Assembly: GCA_016708845.1 (NCBI GenBank)
Contig: JADJFB010000023.1
Span: forward strand, 1 to 64,000
Direction: 5' to 3'
DNA: 64,000 bases
From: Bacteroidota bacterium
Lineage (GTDB): Bacteria > Bacteroidota > Bacteroidia > B-17B0 > Aurantibacillaceae
Shown: one piece after another, positions 42,649 through 52,274 of the stretch
Numbering within the stretch: position 1 is the stretch's first letter
Layout of the letters: the number at the start of each line of letters is the position of its first letter
Made by a program: the position numbers and the translations under genes
Notes under the pieces: generated by a model
Database searches by the model: none
Seen by the model: only the letters and a program-made list of their open reading frames with translations
What the model was told of the DNA's origin: nothing

Positions 42649-43587
42649 TTATTTATCTTTCTCGTAAAGCTTATGAATTAAAGAAGGTAATTGTTTTGTA
42701 GCAAATATTTCTCTTAATTTATGTTTAGCATCTCCCGCAGGTGTTCCAAAATAAACTTTACCAGCTGGTATGTTTTCGGCAACTCCACTTTGAGCTTGTA
42801 CAATAGCTCCATCACCAATAGTAACATCGCTTGATACGCCTACTTGTCCCCACATAGTAACATTATTACCTATAGTACTACAACCAGCAATGGTATTACC
42901 AGATGCAAATAAACAATTTTCGCCAATCACTACATCGTGCGCTAAATGCACTTGGTTATCAATCACCGTTCCTTTACCAATGATGGTTGATGCAGTCACT
43001 CCTTTATCAAAAGTACAATTAGCACCAATGTGCACATTATCATGAATAATAACATTTCCGCACGATTGAAATTGTTCGAAATGTGTTTTACGATTTTTAT
43101 AATAAAATCCATCCGAACCAATAACAGAGCCTGCATGTATAATCACATTATTACCAATTTCGCAACGGTCATATATCACTACATTGGGATGAAGAATGCA
43201 ATTGTCGCCAATAATAACATGATTTCCAATATAGCAACCTGGCATGATGATTACATTTTTACCAATTTTAGCTGTATCACTAATTGGTTTTAATGAATAT
43301 TCTTTTGGTTGAAAGTGCAGCATTAATTGATTGAATGCTGTAAAAGGTTCATCGTGTAAAACGAGTGCTTTACCTTCTGGACAATCTACTTCTTTATTAA
43401 TAATAATGGTAGTTGCTGCAGATTGTAGGGCTTTATTATAATATTTTGGATGATCTACAAAAACCACGTCTCCATTAGTAACACGATGTATTTCATTAAA
43501 TCCTGTAATGAGATGGGCGTCGTTACCAATATATTTAGCACTAATAATTGCGGCAATATCTTTTAATGAAGTTGGGTTAATTTGCAT
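42649..43587 (-). CDS. LpxD-like acyltransferase with hexapeptide repeats
   Basis: The 312-residue protein of the UDP-3-O-acylglucosamine N-acyltransferase family acylates the second amino group in lipid A synthesis. An N-terminal uridine-binding-like domain (1-100) is followed by a left-handed beta-helix of hexapeptides (IGKNVIIMPGCYIGNHVIIG and following). The putative catalytic His is in DNQVHLAHDVVIGE. Bacteroidota often carry more than one LpxD-like gene, so this may not be the main LpxD. Confidence 0.85.
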   Translation of the reverse strand: MQINPTSLKDIAAIISAKYIGNDAHLITGFNEIHRVTNGDVVFVDHPKYYNKALQSAATTIIINKEVDCPEGKALVLHDEPFTAFNQLMLHFQPKEYSLKPISDTAKIGKNVIIMPGCYIGNHVIIGDNCILHPNVVIYDRCEIGNNVIIHAGSVIGSDGFYYKNRKTHFEQFQSCGNVIIHDNVHIGANCTFDKGVTASTIIGKGTVIDNQVHLAHDVVIGENCLFASGNTIAGCSTIGNNVTMWGQVGVSSDVTIGDGAIVQAQSGVAENIPAGKVYFGTPAGDAKHKLREIFATKQLPSLIHKLYEKDK

Positions 43588-43709
43588 GACTCATTTTTTG
43601 TTTCAGTTTTAAATATAAGTAAAGAATTGTGAAAATAAAACGCATAATAGTTTATTTTTGTGAAACACTAATGTCCTTTATTTGTTGCCTTGTTATTATT
43701 AAGATTTAT

Positions 43710-45911
43710 TTGAAAACATTTATATTTATACTACTTATATTTTTTTCTTCGACTTTTAATGCTCAAAATAGTAAAAGCATTACTATTTGCAAATCTGTTG
43801 AACCTACAATTATAGATGGCGAACTCAATGAATCGCATTGGCAAGTTTGCGAGCCTGCGGGCAATTTTTGGCAAAATTTTCCATATGACACCTGTTTATC
43901 AAAATCTAAAACTACAGCGTATGTAACTTATAATGATAAATCAATTTATGTTGCAGCTATATGTTATGATTCGTTACCAGGAAATTTTGTAGTACAATCT
44001 TTAAAACGCGATTTTTTATATCCCGTTAGTGATTGTTTTGTATTTACACTTGATCCTTTTTTAGATAAGCAGAATGGTTTTAGTTTTGGAGTGAATCCTT
44101 ATGGTGCACAGCGCGAAGGCTTAGTAGCTGGAGGAGGTGGACAGGGCCCAAATGTAAGTTGGGATAATAAATGGTTTAGTGCAGTAAAGCGAAAACAAAA
44201 TTGTTGGATAGTTGAAATGGAAATTCCCTTTAAAACCATTCGGTATAAGAATGATATTAGCAATTGGGGAATTAATTTTTCGAGGAATGATTTGAAACAA
44301 AATGAAAATTCATCTTGGGCTAAAGTTCCTCGACAGTTTAATGTTTCATCCTTAGCTTTTGTTGGAACTTTAAACTGGGATACGTTACCAAAAAAAGCAG
44401 GAAGAAACATTGCTATTATACCATATGGTATAGCTAAAGTAAATAAGGACTTTGTTTCAAAAACACCAGTGTCTTATGAATTTAATGGAGGTGTAGATGC
44501 TAAAATCGCTTTATCCTCTTCATTAAATTTAGATTTCACATTTAACCCAGATTTTTCTCAAGTTGAAGTTGATAGACAAATCACTAACTTAACTAGATTC
44601 AGTTTGTTTTTTCCAGAACAACGTCAGTTTTTTATTGAGAATAGTGATTTGTTTGCCAACTTTGGTTTCAGACAAATTCGTCCATTTTTCTCACGGAGAA
44701 TTGGCTATAATAATGGTAGTGCCGTTCCAATTATAGCAGGACTTAGGTTAAGTGGTAAGCCAAATAAGAACTGGCGTATTGGAGTGATGGATATTCAAAC
44801 GGCTAAAACAAAAATTAATGAAGTTGATATTTTTGCTCAAAATTATTTTGTGGCTGCAGTGCAACGTAATGTATTTAAACGTTCAAATGTTTCTTTCATA
44901 TTTGTAAATAGGCAACAATATGATTCGGCAGGTTTTACAGGAATTAATTTTAATAGAGTAGTAGGCGCAGATTATAATTTAATAAGTGATAATAATAAAT
45001 GGATGGGAAAAGCTTTTTTTCATCATTCTTTATCTAATTCAAAAAACAATGATGCATATACGCATGCCACCTGGTTATCGTATAATACGCAAAAAATAAA
45101 TATACAATGGAACCACGAATATGTTAATAAAAACTATAATGCCGAAACTGGTTTTACACCTCGTATTTTTCAATTTGATTACTCAAAAAATATAACCATT
45201 AGAAATACTTATTGGCGATTAGAGCCCAGTATTAATTACTTTTTCTATCCCAAAAAATCTGTTATCAATAAAATGGGTCCTCGATGGTATATGGATTATT
45301 ATGCGAATGATAAATTGTCAACAACAGATATGTTGAATCAATTTGGTTGGGATTTTAATGCTACGAATACTTCTGGTTTATCAATTGATTATCACAATTA
45401 TTACACAAGATTAATTTATCCTACGGATGTTACCTTTACTGGTAATCTTGCATTACCTATTGCAGAGTATCGGTATCAAGATTTTGGAATTAAAATAAAA
45501 ACGAATCAACGCAAAATATTAAACGCATTGGCAGGAGTTACTTATGGAAGTTATTTTACAGGCACAAAGTTGTCTTATAATGCAGATATCGTTTTTAGAA
45601 AACAGCCGTATGCTATTATTACTGCTAGCTATACACATGATGAAATTATTTTACCTCATCTATCTAAAAAAGTATATTTAGATTTAATTGGACCAAAAAT
45701 TGAATTATCTTTCACGAAAAGCATTTTCTTTACAACTTTTATCCAGTATAATAGTCAAATTAAAAACGTGAATATCAATGCACGTTTTCAATGGAGATTT
45801 AAACCAATGAGTGATTTGTTTATAGTTTATTCTGATAATTATTATTCTGAAAACTTTGGAGAAAAAAACAGAGGTGTTGTATTGAAGTTTGTTTATTGGT
45901 TAAATCTTTAG
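43710..45911 (+). CDS. DUF5916 / CBM9-like secreted barrel-type protein
   Basis: I place the start at the TTG at 43710, which gives a signal peptide LKTFIFILLIFFSSTFNAQ; the frame is open to a GTG at 43629. A CBM9-like domain comes first (IIDGELNESHWQVCE, TYNDKSIYVAAICYD), then a long domain with NPYGAQREGLV, FNPDFSQVEVDRQITNLTRF and FPEQRQFFIENSDLF, and beta-barrel-like C-terminal strands. It is probably an outer-membrane protein acting on or binding polysaccharide; the substrate is unknown. It is a widespread, poorly characterised Bacteroidota family. Confidence 0.8.
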   Translation: MKTFIFILLIFFSSTFNAQNSKSITICKSVEPTIIDGELNESHWQVCEPAGNFWQNFPYDTCLSKSKTTAYVTYNDKSIYVAAICYDSLPGNFVVQSLKRDFLYPVSDCFVFTLDPFLDKQNGFSFGVNPYGAQREGLVAGGGGQGPNVSWDNKWFSAVKRKQNCWIVEMEIPFKTIRYKNDISNWGINFSRNDLKQNENSSWAKVPRQFNVSSLAFVGTLNWDTLPKKAGRNIAIIPYGIAKVNKDFVSKTPVSYEFNGGVDAKIALSSSLNLDFTFNPDFSQVEVDRQITNLTRFSLFFPEQRQFFIENSDLFANFGFRQIRPFFSRRIGYNNGSAVPIIAGLRLSGKPNKNWRIGVMDIQTAKTKINEVDIFAQNYFVAAVQRNVFKRSNVSFIFVNRQQYDSAGFTGINFNRVVGADYNLISDNNKWMGKAFFHHSLSNSKNNDAYTHATWLSYNTQKINIQWNHEYVNKNYNAETGFTPRIFQFDYSKNITIRNTYWRLEPSINYFFYPKKSVINKMGPRWYMDYYANDKLSTTDMLNQFGWDFNATNTSGLSIDYHNYYTRLIYPTDVTFTGNLALPIAEYRYQDFGIKIKTNQRKILNALAGVTYGSYFTGTKLSYNADIVFRKQPYAIITASYTHDEIILPHLSKKVYLDLIGPKIELSFTKSIFFTTFIQYNSQIKNVNINARFQWRFKPMSDLFIVYSDNYYSENFGEKNRGVVLKFVYWLNL

Positions 45912-45915
45912 CCAA

Positions 45916-46878
45916 TTAGTTTACTCTTATTTTTTGTCCTATTTTTAAATAGTAACGTTTATCAGTATTATTTAAAACGCATAGTTCTTTCATAGATAAA
46001 CCATAGCGTTTTGCAACTTCATACCATGTGTCGCCACGTTCAATTGTATGTAAAGTGGCATTACTTGGATAAGCGCAAATACCGTAACGAGATTTTTTAA
46101 TAACGATAGAATCATTGTACGTTTTGTTTTCGATAAAAGAGATAATTGACGAAGGATTTAGGGCTTGCCCTTTAAAACGGACTTCAAAATGTAAATGGGG
46201 GCCACTGCTTCGGCCAGTACTTCCTCCTAAACCTATGAGTTGTCCGGCTAAAACCACCTGACCTGGCTTGACTTTTATTTTTGATAAGTGAGCGTAAACT
46301 GTCTCTAAGCCATTGTAATGTCTTATAATTACTACGTTACCATAAGCACCTTTTACATGAGCTATACGAACCATGCCATCAAAAGCAGCAACTACAGCAT
46401 CTCCTTTATGTAAATTAATGTCAATACCTTTATGCATTCTGCCATCTCTCCATCCAAATTTGGAGTTAACTTGCCCGACGCGTGGATGCGCATAATTTCC
46501 TAAAGAGTCGCTTTCTATTTTTATAATTTGTGATTCCGGGAATTCAGTTTCCGGAGTGATGTGAAAAACGGCAGTTTCATCAAAATCATCATAAAAGTTG
46601 GTAGCAGGTACATTACTGTATTTAACGATCGTTAAATTGGTTTCCTTTGAACTTAATATACTGTTATAGTAGCTAATAAGTTCTATTTCTCGTTCATCAA
46701 TCGTTTGTAAGTCTAACAACGAATCCACTAATTCAATCACCTGAAGTTTGGTAATAGTGATGTTGTTATTGGACGCAGTTATTTTAAGACGCGTTGTGTC
46801 TTTAGCAGGCTCTCCATCTGCTAAAATGAATTTAGGCAAAAGAAGACCAATGAATAGAATATGAACAATAAACTTCAA
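45916..46878 (-). CDS. M23 peptidase with C-terminal LysM
   Basis: A secreted murein hydrolase-type protein of 320 residues. The signal peptide ends in LPKFILADG. The LytM/M23 domain (about 150-255) has zinc ligands in MHKGIDINLHKGD and SGPHLHFEVR and the HYNGLETVYAHLSK segment. A LysM (about 272-318, HTIERGDTWYEVAKRYGLSM) binds peptidoglycan. It probably cleaves or senses cross-links; it is complete. Confidence 0.9.
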   Translation of the reverse strand: MKFIVHILFIGLLLPKFILADGEPAKDTTRLKITASNNNITITKLQVIELVDSLLDLQTIDEREIELISYYNSILSSKETNLTIVKYSNVPATNFYDDFDETAVFHITPETEFPESQIIKIESDSLGNYAHPRVGQVNSKFGWRDGRMHKGIDINLHKGDAVVAAFDGMVRIAHVKGAYGNVVIIRHYNGLETVYAHLSKIKVKPGQVVLAGQLIGLGGSTGRSSGPHLHFEVRFKGQALNPSSIISFIENKTYNDSIVIKKSRYGICAYPSNATLHTIERGDTWYEVAKRYGLSMKELCVLNNTDKRYYLKIGQKIRVN

Positions 46879-47041
46879 ATTGTTAATAAGTTGTACGAAA
46901 ATAGTAAAATTATATTAAAAACAAATTTTTTGAGAAAAAATACAGAAACCCCTTATTTTCCTTGAACACCCTAAAATAATCGACTAAATAGTTTGTACTA
47001 ACAAAAATTATGTGCTAATTTGTTTAATACAATACATTATA

Positions 47042-48109
47042 ATGACTGCAAACGCTGATATTAAAATCGAAAAAACCGCTCACAGTAGGGTAAGCGAGAA
47101 TGACGTGAACAATGTTCCTTTTGGAAAATGTTTTTCGGATCACATGTTTATTGCCGAATATGCTGATGGTAAATGGGGAAAAGCATCTATTATGCCTTAT
47201 CAAGATATGCCAATGAGTTATGCTATGTCGGCATTACATTATGGGCAAGCTATTTTTGAAGGAATGAAAGCTTATAAATCTGAATCAGGTGAAGTAAGTA
47301 TTTTTAGACCTATCGATAATTTTAATCGTATGAATAAGTCTGCTATCCGTATGGCAATGCCTGAGGTACCAGAGGAAATTTTTATGGGTGGATTATTAGA
47401 ATTATTAAAATTAGATGCTGCTTGGGTTCCAACGTCTGAAACGGGTTCATTATATATTCGTCCGTTTTTAATTGCTACAGATGAAGCAATTGGCGTAAAA
47501 CCAAGCGATACCTATAAATTTGTGATTATTACTTGCCCAGCAGGTAAATATTATAGCGAGCCAATTAAGGTGTTAATTGAAACTAATTATATCCGTGCGG
47601 TGCAAGGTGGAGTAGGTTTCGTAAAAGCAGCTGGAAATTACGGACGCAGTTTATATCCTACTAAATTAGCTCAACAAAAAGGTTACCAACAAGTTATCTG
47701 GACAGATGGGGCAACTCACTCTTTCTTAGAAGAATCTGGAACTATGAACTTAATGTTTGTGATTGGTGATAAAGTTGTAACGCCTGCATTAAGCGATACG
47801 ATTTTAGATGGTATTACACGTCGTAGTGTTTTAGCTTTAGCTAGAGATTGGGGAATGAACGTAGAAGAACGTAAAATTTCTATTCAAGAGATAGTAGACG
47901 CTTATGCTAAGGGTGAAATTAAAGAAGCTTTTGGTGTTGGAACAGCTGCTACTATTGCTCAAATAATGGGTATTGGTTACCAAGATAATTATATGGAATT
48001 ACCCGCAGTAGCAGATCGTAAATTTTCTAACAAAGTTGACGAAACCTTACGAGGCATTCGCAAAGGGAAAATTGAAGATAAAATGGGTTGGATGTTTAAA
48101 GTAAAATAA
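47042..48109 (+). CDS. ilvE: Branched-chain amino acid aminotransferase
   Basis: A fold-type IV PLP transaminase for Leu, Ile and Val. The start is set at MTANADIK, which fits the family better than the in-frame GTG/ATG codons upstream. The 355 residues include ALHYGQAIFEGMKAYKS, IRPFLIATDEAIGVKP, the PLP lysine in GNYGRSLYPTKLAQQ, and LEESGTMNLMFVIG. Complete. Confidence 0.94.
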   Translation: MTANADIKIEKTAHSRVSENDVNNVPFGKCFSDHMFIAEYADGKWGKASIMPYQDMPMSYAMSALHYGQAIFEGMKAYKSESGEVSIFRPIDNFNRMNKSAIRMAMPEVPEEIFMGGLLELLKLDAAWVPTSETGSLYIRPFLIATDEAIGVKPSDTYKFVIITCPAGKYYSEPIKVLIETNYIRAVQGGVGFVKAAGNYGRSLYPTKLAQQKGYQQVIWTDGATHSFLEESGTMNLMFVIGDKVVTPALSDTILDGITRRSVLALARDWGMNVEERKISIQEIVDAYAKGEIKEAFGVGTAATIAQIMGIGYQDNYMELPAVADRKFSNKVDETLRGIRKGKIEDKMGWMFKVK

Positions 48110-48121
48110 TAATTTTTATAT

Positions 48122-48162
48122 AAAAAGCCTTATTCGCAAAATATGTGAATAAGGCTTTTTAA
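48122..48162 (+). terminator. Intrinsic terminator after ilvE
   Basis: A 14-bp stem (AAAAAGCCTTATTC at 48122-48135 with GAATAAGGCTTTTT at 48147-48160) with flanking A/T runs. Confidence 0.9.
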
Positions 48163-48223
48163 TGTTGTAAACTCTATAAAAATCATTGTTCAAAACATTT
48201 TTTTTATTCCCAATCCAAAACTT

Positions 48224-48231
48224 TAAATTTG
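48224..48231 (+). promoter_or_regulatory. Bacteroidota -7 box upstream of metK
   Basis: TAAATTTG matches TAnnTTTG about 52 bases before the metK ATG. No SAM riboswitch-like fold is visible in the leader. Confidence 0.4.
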
Positions 48232-48283
48232 TTGCTCTTGTATTAAAAATTAAACTAATTAAAAACTAACATAAACAAAAAAC

Positions 48284-49536
48284 ATGGGATATCTTTTCAC
48301 CTCAGAATCAGTATCAGAAGGCCATCCAGATAAGGTTGCCGATCAAATTTCAGACGCTTTAATCGATAACTTTTTAGCCTTCGATCCACAAAGTAAAGTA
48401 GCTTGCGAAACTTTAGTAACTACAGGACAAGTAATTTTAGCTGGTGAGGTTAAATCAAAAGCATATTTAGATGTTCAAGAAATTGCTCGTGAAGTAATTC
48501 GTAAAATTGGATATACTAAATCTGAGTATATGTTTGAAGCAAACTCTTGTGGTATTTTATCTGCTATTCATGAGCAATCTGCTGATATTAACCAAGGTGT
48601 TGATAGAAAGAAAAAAGAAGAGCAAGGTGCTGGTGACCAAGGTATGATGTTTGGTTATGCAACTAACGAAACAGCAAACTACATGCCTTTAGCTTTAGAT
48701 TTAGCTCATGGTATTTTATTAGAATTAGCAGCTTTACGTCGCGAGAATAAAGAAATTAAATATTTACGTCCAGATGCAAAATCTCAAGTAACTTTAGAAT
48801 ATGATGACAACAATACACCAGTTCGTATTGATGCGATTGTAGTTTCTACACAGCATGATGATTTTGATGCAGAGCCAAAATGTTAGATAAGATCAAAAAA
48901 GATATTATTCACATTTTAATTCCTCGCGTTAAAAAGAAATACCCTAAATACGCGCATTTATTCAATAACAAAATTAATTACCATATTAACCCAACTGGTA
49001 AATTTGTAATCGGTGGACCACACGGAGATACAGGTTTAACAGGTCGTAAAATTATTGTAGATACTTACGGTGGAAAAGGTGCTCATGGTGGTGGTGCATT
49101 CTCAGGTAAAGATCCAAGTAAAGTTGACCGTTCGGCAGCTTATGCTACTCGTCACATTGCTAAAAACTTAGTAGCAGCAGGTATTTGTTCTGAAGTATTA
49201 GTACAAGTATCTTATGCAATTGGTGTTGCACAACCAATGGGTATTTTTATTGATACTTATGGAACTTCAAAAGTAAAAATGACAGATGGTGAAATTGCAA
49301 AAATTGTTGAAAAAGTATTTGATATGCGTCCTTACTTTATTGAGCAACGTTTTAAATTACGTACACCAATCTATAGCGAAACTGCTGCATACGGACACAT
49401 GGGTCGTAAAAACGAAGTAGTAACTAAAACTTTTAAATCTCCTGATGGAAAAACAAAAACAATGAAAGTTGAATTGTTTACTTGGGAAAAATTAGATTAC
49501 GTTGCTAAAGTAAAAGCAGCTTTTAAAGTAAAATAA
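48284..49536 (+). CDS. metK: S-adenosylmethionine synthetase, one frameshift
   Basis: MetK makes SAM from ATP and methionine and is essential in most bacteria. The upstream part starts MGYLFTSESVSEGHPDKVAD and has GAGDQGMMFGYATNETA. The downstream part has NPTGKFVIGGPHGDTGLTGR, DTYGGKGAHGGGAFSGKDP and DRSAAYATRHIAK. The frame breaks at the A4 run 48877-48880. One additional A joins DFDAEP-KMLDKIKKD and gives one normal-length protein of about 417 residues. The homopolymer position and essential role favour a sequencing error. Confidence 0.95.
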
Positions 49537-49556
49537 TTTTAAGAGTATATAAATTA

Positions 49557-49592
49557 AGAATCCCTTTAAGCAAAAGTTTAAAGGGATTTTTT
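49557..49592 (+). terminator. Intrinsic terminator after metK
   Basis: AATCCCTTTAA (49559-49569) pairs with TTTAAAGGGATT (49577-49588), followed by T6. Confidence 0.85.
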
Positions 49593-49712
49593 ATTATATT
49601 TATGAAACTAATAAGAAAACAAAAACACACCAATATTGCTAAGTATATAAGCTAGCTCTAATAAAACTCGCTATATAGGTAAGTTAGCACTAATACTGAA
49701 GATATACACCAC

Positions 49713-50537
49713 ATGACAAAACTGAAACAAATTATAATGATAGTCGCAACAACTATTTTAATGACAGGTTGCGACTTTATTAATAATGCTTTTAAGTATA
49801 GCGACACTACAAAAGAGTTTGTTAATAGCTTAATTAAGGAAGACTATAACAAGTGTTTTGACCTTATGGCAATGGATCATGAAACGGCTAAAAATACAAA
49901 TCGTGACACTTTGAAAATTGGTTTGGCAAACTTCAGAAAACTTATTGTAGATAATTGGGGAACTGAGTTGGATTATTCTTTTATGAAATCAGAAAAGAGA
50001 TTTTCGGCTGTTGAAGCTGATAATACTCCTGCGAACACAACAACTGTATTTGTTGAGTTTCATAACAATAAAGATTTTGGTGTTTTTCAGGTTTTATTCG
50101 ACGACAATTCCCAAAAACTTTTATATATAAAACCATTAGACGTAAAAGCATCAATTCCTACAATGACATATTTTTGGCTGTTCGGTCTTGTAGCCCTTTG
50201 TGTTCCAGTTTTTAATATTTATGTGATTAGGCAAATTAAAAAGAGTGATCTAAATAAAAAATGGATAAAATATATTGCAGTTACTTTCTTAAACGTTCCA
50301 GCAATAACATACGCAGCTGTCAATGGACTTTCTTTTCAATTCCTAAATTTTCAAATTCTATTCGGAATCAGTTTTGGTTATATGGGGTTCCTTAATTCGT
50401 ATTGGACATTTGGAATTCCTCTTGGCGGAATTTATTGGTTTTGGAAACTTAGACGAAGGAAACAAGAGGTACCTATAATTCAAAATGATGTTCCAAATGA
50501 ATTAGCAAACGAAAATAGTGACCCCGTAAAAGAATGA
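49713..50537 (+). CDS. Membrane-anchored lipoprotein of unknown function
   Basis: The 274-residue protein has a lipoprotein signal (MTKLKQIIMIVATTILMTGC, lipobox LMTGC). The mature N-terminal half (about 25-140) is a small alpha/beta fold resembling DUF4864/NTF2-like regions in Bacteroidota. The C-terminal half has about three hydrophobic helices (YFWLFGLVALCVPVFNIYVI and following) and a polar tail. A lipid anchor plus transmembrane helices is unusual. No family is assigned. Confidence 0.5.
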   Translation: MTKLKQIIMIVATTILMTGCDFINNAFKYSDTTKEFVNSLIKEDYNKCFDLMAMDHETAKNTNRDTLKIGLANFRKLIVDNWGTELDYSFMKSEKRFSAVEADNTPANTTTVFVEFHNNKDFGVFQVLFDDNSQKLLYIKPLDVKASIPTMTYFWLFGLVALCVPVFNIYVIRQIKKSDLNKKWIKYIAVTFLNVPAITYAAVNGLSFQFLNFQILFGISFGYMGFLNSYWTFGIPLGGIYWFWKLRRRKQEVPIIQNDVPNELANENSDPVKE

Positions 50538-50618
50538 AGCACTGGTGGTAACATAAACCCTATTAAATATTTTTCAGTGGCTCCGAAAACGTTTGCTTAA
50601 AGCTTTGTGCAGCTAATT

Positions 50619-51233
50619 CTAAAATAATGAATAAAAAGCAAGAATAGCAAAGGATAATATCAATACGCCAGAAAAACGATTAATCCATGTTAAGCCACTG
50701 GTGGTTATTTTGTTTCTAAACAAATTTAAGACGGTACTTAAAATAAGCCACCAAATTGCAGAGCCAATAAAAACACCTAACACTAAAGAAGATGATAATA
50801 GGTAGTTTGTTTTTTCTTGCCCTAAACCAAGCCCAGCAAAAACGGCAAAGAAAGTTAAAATAGTTATTGGATTGGTGATGGTTAGTAAAAACGTAGAAGT
50901 GAAATTTTTTAATAAGCCATTACTATCAATGTTCGCTTCTTTTGTAGCTGCTTTGCTGATGAGCGTTTTAATTCCTAAGTAAAGCAAAAATAAACCTCCA
51001 AATAATTTCATCCAAAATTGCTGAGCAATTAAAAAATCTGAAACACTCGTTAACCCAAAGCCTGCTATAAAACCATAAGTTCCATCTGCCACGGCTGCAC
51101 CCAGCCCAGTAAAAAGTCCAGATAAACGCCCTTCAGTAAGGGTTCTTCTAATGACTAAAACGCCAATAGGTCCAACTGGTGCGGCAATCGAAAAGCCTAT
51201 TAAAAGTCCTTTAATCAAATAATCGAAAGTCAT
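50619..51233 (-). CDS. LysE-family amino acid exporter
   Basis: A 204-residue inner-membrane protein with six hydrophobic segments and the LysE/RhtB N-terminal motif GFSIAAPVGPIGVLVIRRTL. The substrate is not readable from sequence; the family exports basic amino acids, homoserine or other amino acids. Complete, with an ATG start. Confidence 0.88.
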   Translation of the reverse strand: MTFDYLIKGLLIGFSIAAPVGPIGVLVIRRTLTEGRLSGLFTGLGAAVADGTYGFIAGFGLTSVSDFLIAQQFWMKLFGGLFLLYLGIKTLISKAATKEANIDSNGLLKNFTSTFLLTITNPITILTFFAVFAGLGLGQEKTNYLLSSSLVLGVFIGSAIWWLILSTVLNLFRNKITTSGLTWINRFSGVLILSFAILAFYSLF

Positions 51234-51265
51234 ATAGTATTAATGAAATAGTAGGATTTGAATAA

Positions 51266-52231
51266 CTAAAACTTCGGACAGCTCACTAACACTCTTCTTG
51301 TTTTCTTTTTCTTTTTAGCAATTTCATATACTAAAGAAACTTCGTGTCCGCCCAAGGAATTGGCAACACCCAATTTTGAGATAGTTAAATCGTAACCATA
51401 ACCAATACGTAAGTTGTATTCTGTAATATCAAATCCAACTAACACTGCAATCGATTCACGGCTGCTATACGTTGGTCCGTATGTTTTAAATGGCAAGCCT
51501 CTGTACCACAAACCTACATTTAAAGGTAAATGATAATAGTACACACCAATATCTAATTGATCGTATTTTTGTTGGTGGCGATAATTAAATGCAGGAGAAA
51601 TGTAACGCTTGATATCATTTTTAGATTTTTGTTCGATAATAAAACGATAACCACCATGTAAACTTAAACTCAATGGCAAAGGCACTCTATCGCCAGTTAA
51701 ACTACTATTAGGTTGTGTTAAATGTTTAGCGCTTAAGCCAAGCCAGTATTCTGTTGAGTTTAATAAAGCCCCAGCAGCAAAATCCATAAAGTTTAATTGC
51801 TCATAATTAGCAGCCTCTGTTGAGACGCTTGAACCTGTAGTAATTTGATCGTTAAATTTTAGTTTCCCAAAATCAATGCGTTTCATATTGTAGTTTAAAT
51901 TAGCACCTAATCTAATTTCTGCCATCTTACTTACTTTAAAATGGTAAGCATAATTAATTCCAAATTGCGTATGTGTTAATCCAGCTGTTCCAGCTCTATC
52001 TTGCATTACGGTTATTCCTAAGCCACTATTAATATCGCTCATGTTATAATCATAACTTGCCATATAGGTTTGGTAGGCTCTTTTAATGCCAGGCCATTGA
52101 TTTCGGTAATTAGCCACAAAACGGTGCTCGTAGGTAACACCTGTAAATGCTGGATTTAAATACATGGGTGCAGCATAAAACTGTGTAAACTGAGCGTCTT
52201 GTGCTTTCAATACAATTGAAAACAAAATCAT
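51266..52231 (-). CDS. PorP/SprF-family T9SS outer-membrane protein
   Basis: A type IX secretion-associated barrel of about 320 residues: DAQFTQFYAAPMYLNPAFTG, FVANYRNQWPGI, FGINYAYHF, EYWLGLSAKHL and YGYDLTIS. The ATG at 52231 leaves a truncated signal peptide (MILFSIVLKAQ). In-frame codons upstream (KTITYFALTLF) would complete a normal signal peptide but lack a standard start; one more A before AAAACA would expose an ATT. The true start is therefore uncertain. It is the last gene of a PKD cargo, PorE-like, PorP cluster. Confidence 0.85.
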   Translation of the reverse strand: MILFSIVLKAQDAQFTQFYAAPMYLNPAFTGVTYEHRFVANYRNQWPGIKRAYQTYMASYDYNMSDINSGLGITVMQDRAGTAGLTHTQFGINYAYHFKVSKMAEIRLGANLNYNMKRIDFGKLKFNDQITTGSSVSTEAANYEQLNFMDFAAGALLNSTEYWLGLSAKHLTQPNSSLTGDRVPLPLSLSLHGGYRFIIEQKSKNDIKRYISPAFNYRHQQKYDQLDIGVYYYHLPLNVGLWYRGLPFKTYGPTYSSRESIAVLVGFDITEYNLRIGYGYDLTISKLGVANSLGGHEVSLVYEIAKKKKKTRRVLVSCPKF

Positions 52232-52274
52232 GAAAAGTGTTAGAGCGAAATATGTAATTGTTTTTTAATAGTGC

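Noticed and set aside
48163..48283. SAM riboswitch before metK
   Set aside because: The leader is A/T-rich with no stable multi-helix fold or conserved SAM-riboswitch core.
48877..48880. Programmed ribosomal frameshift in metK
   Set aside because: No slippery heptamer plus downstream pseudoknot; adding one A to the run explains it and the same pattern occurs in unrelated genes.
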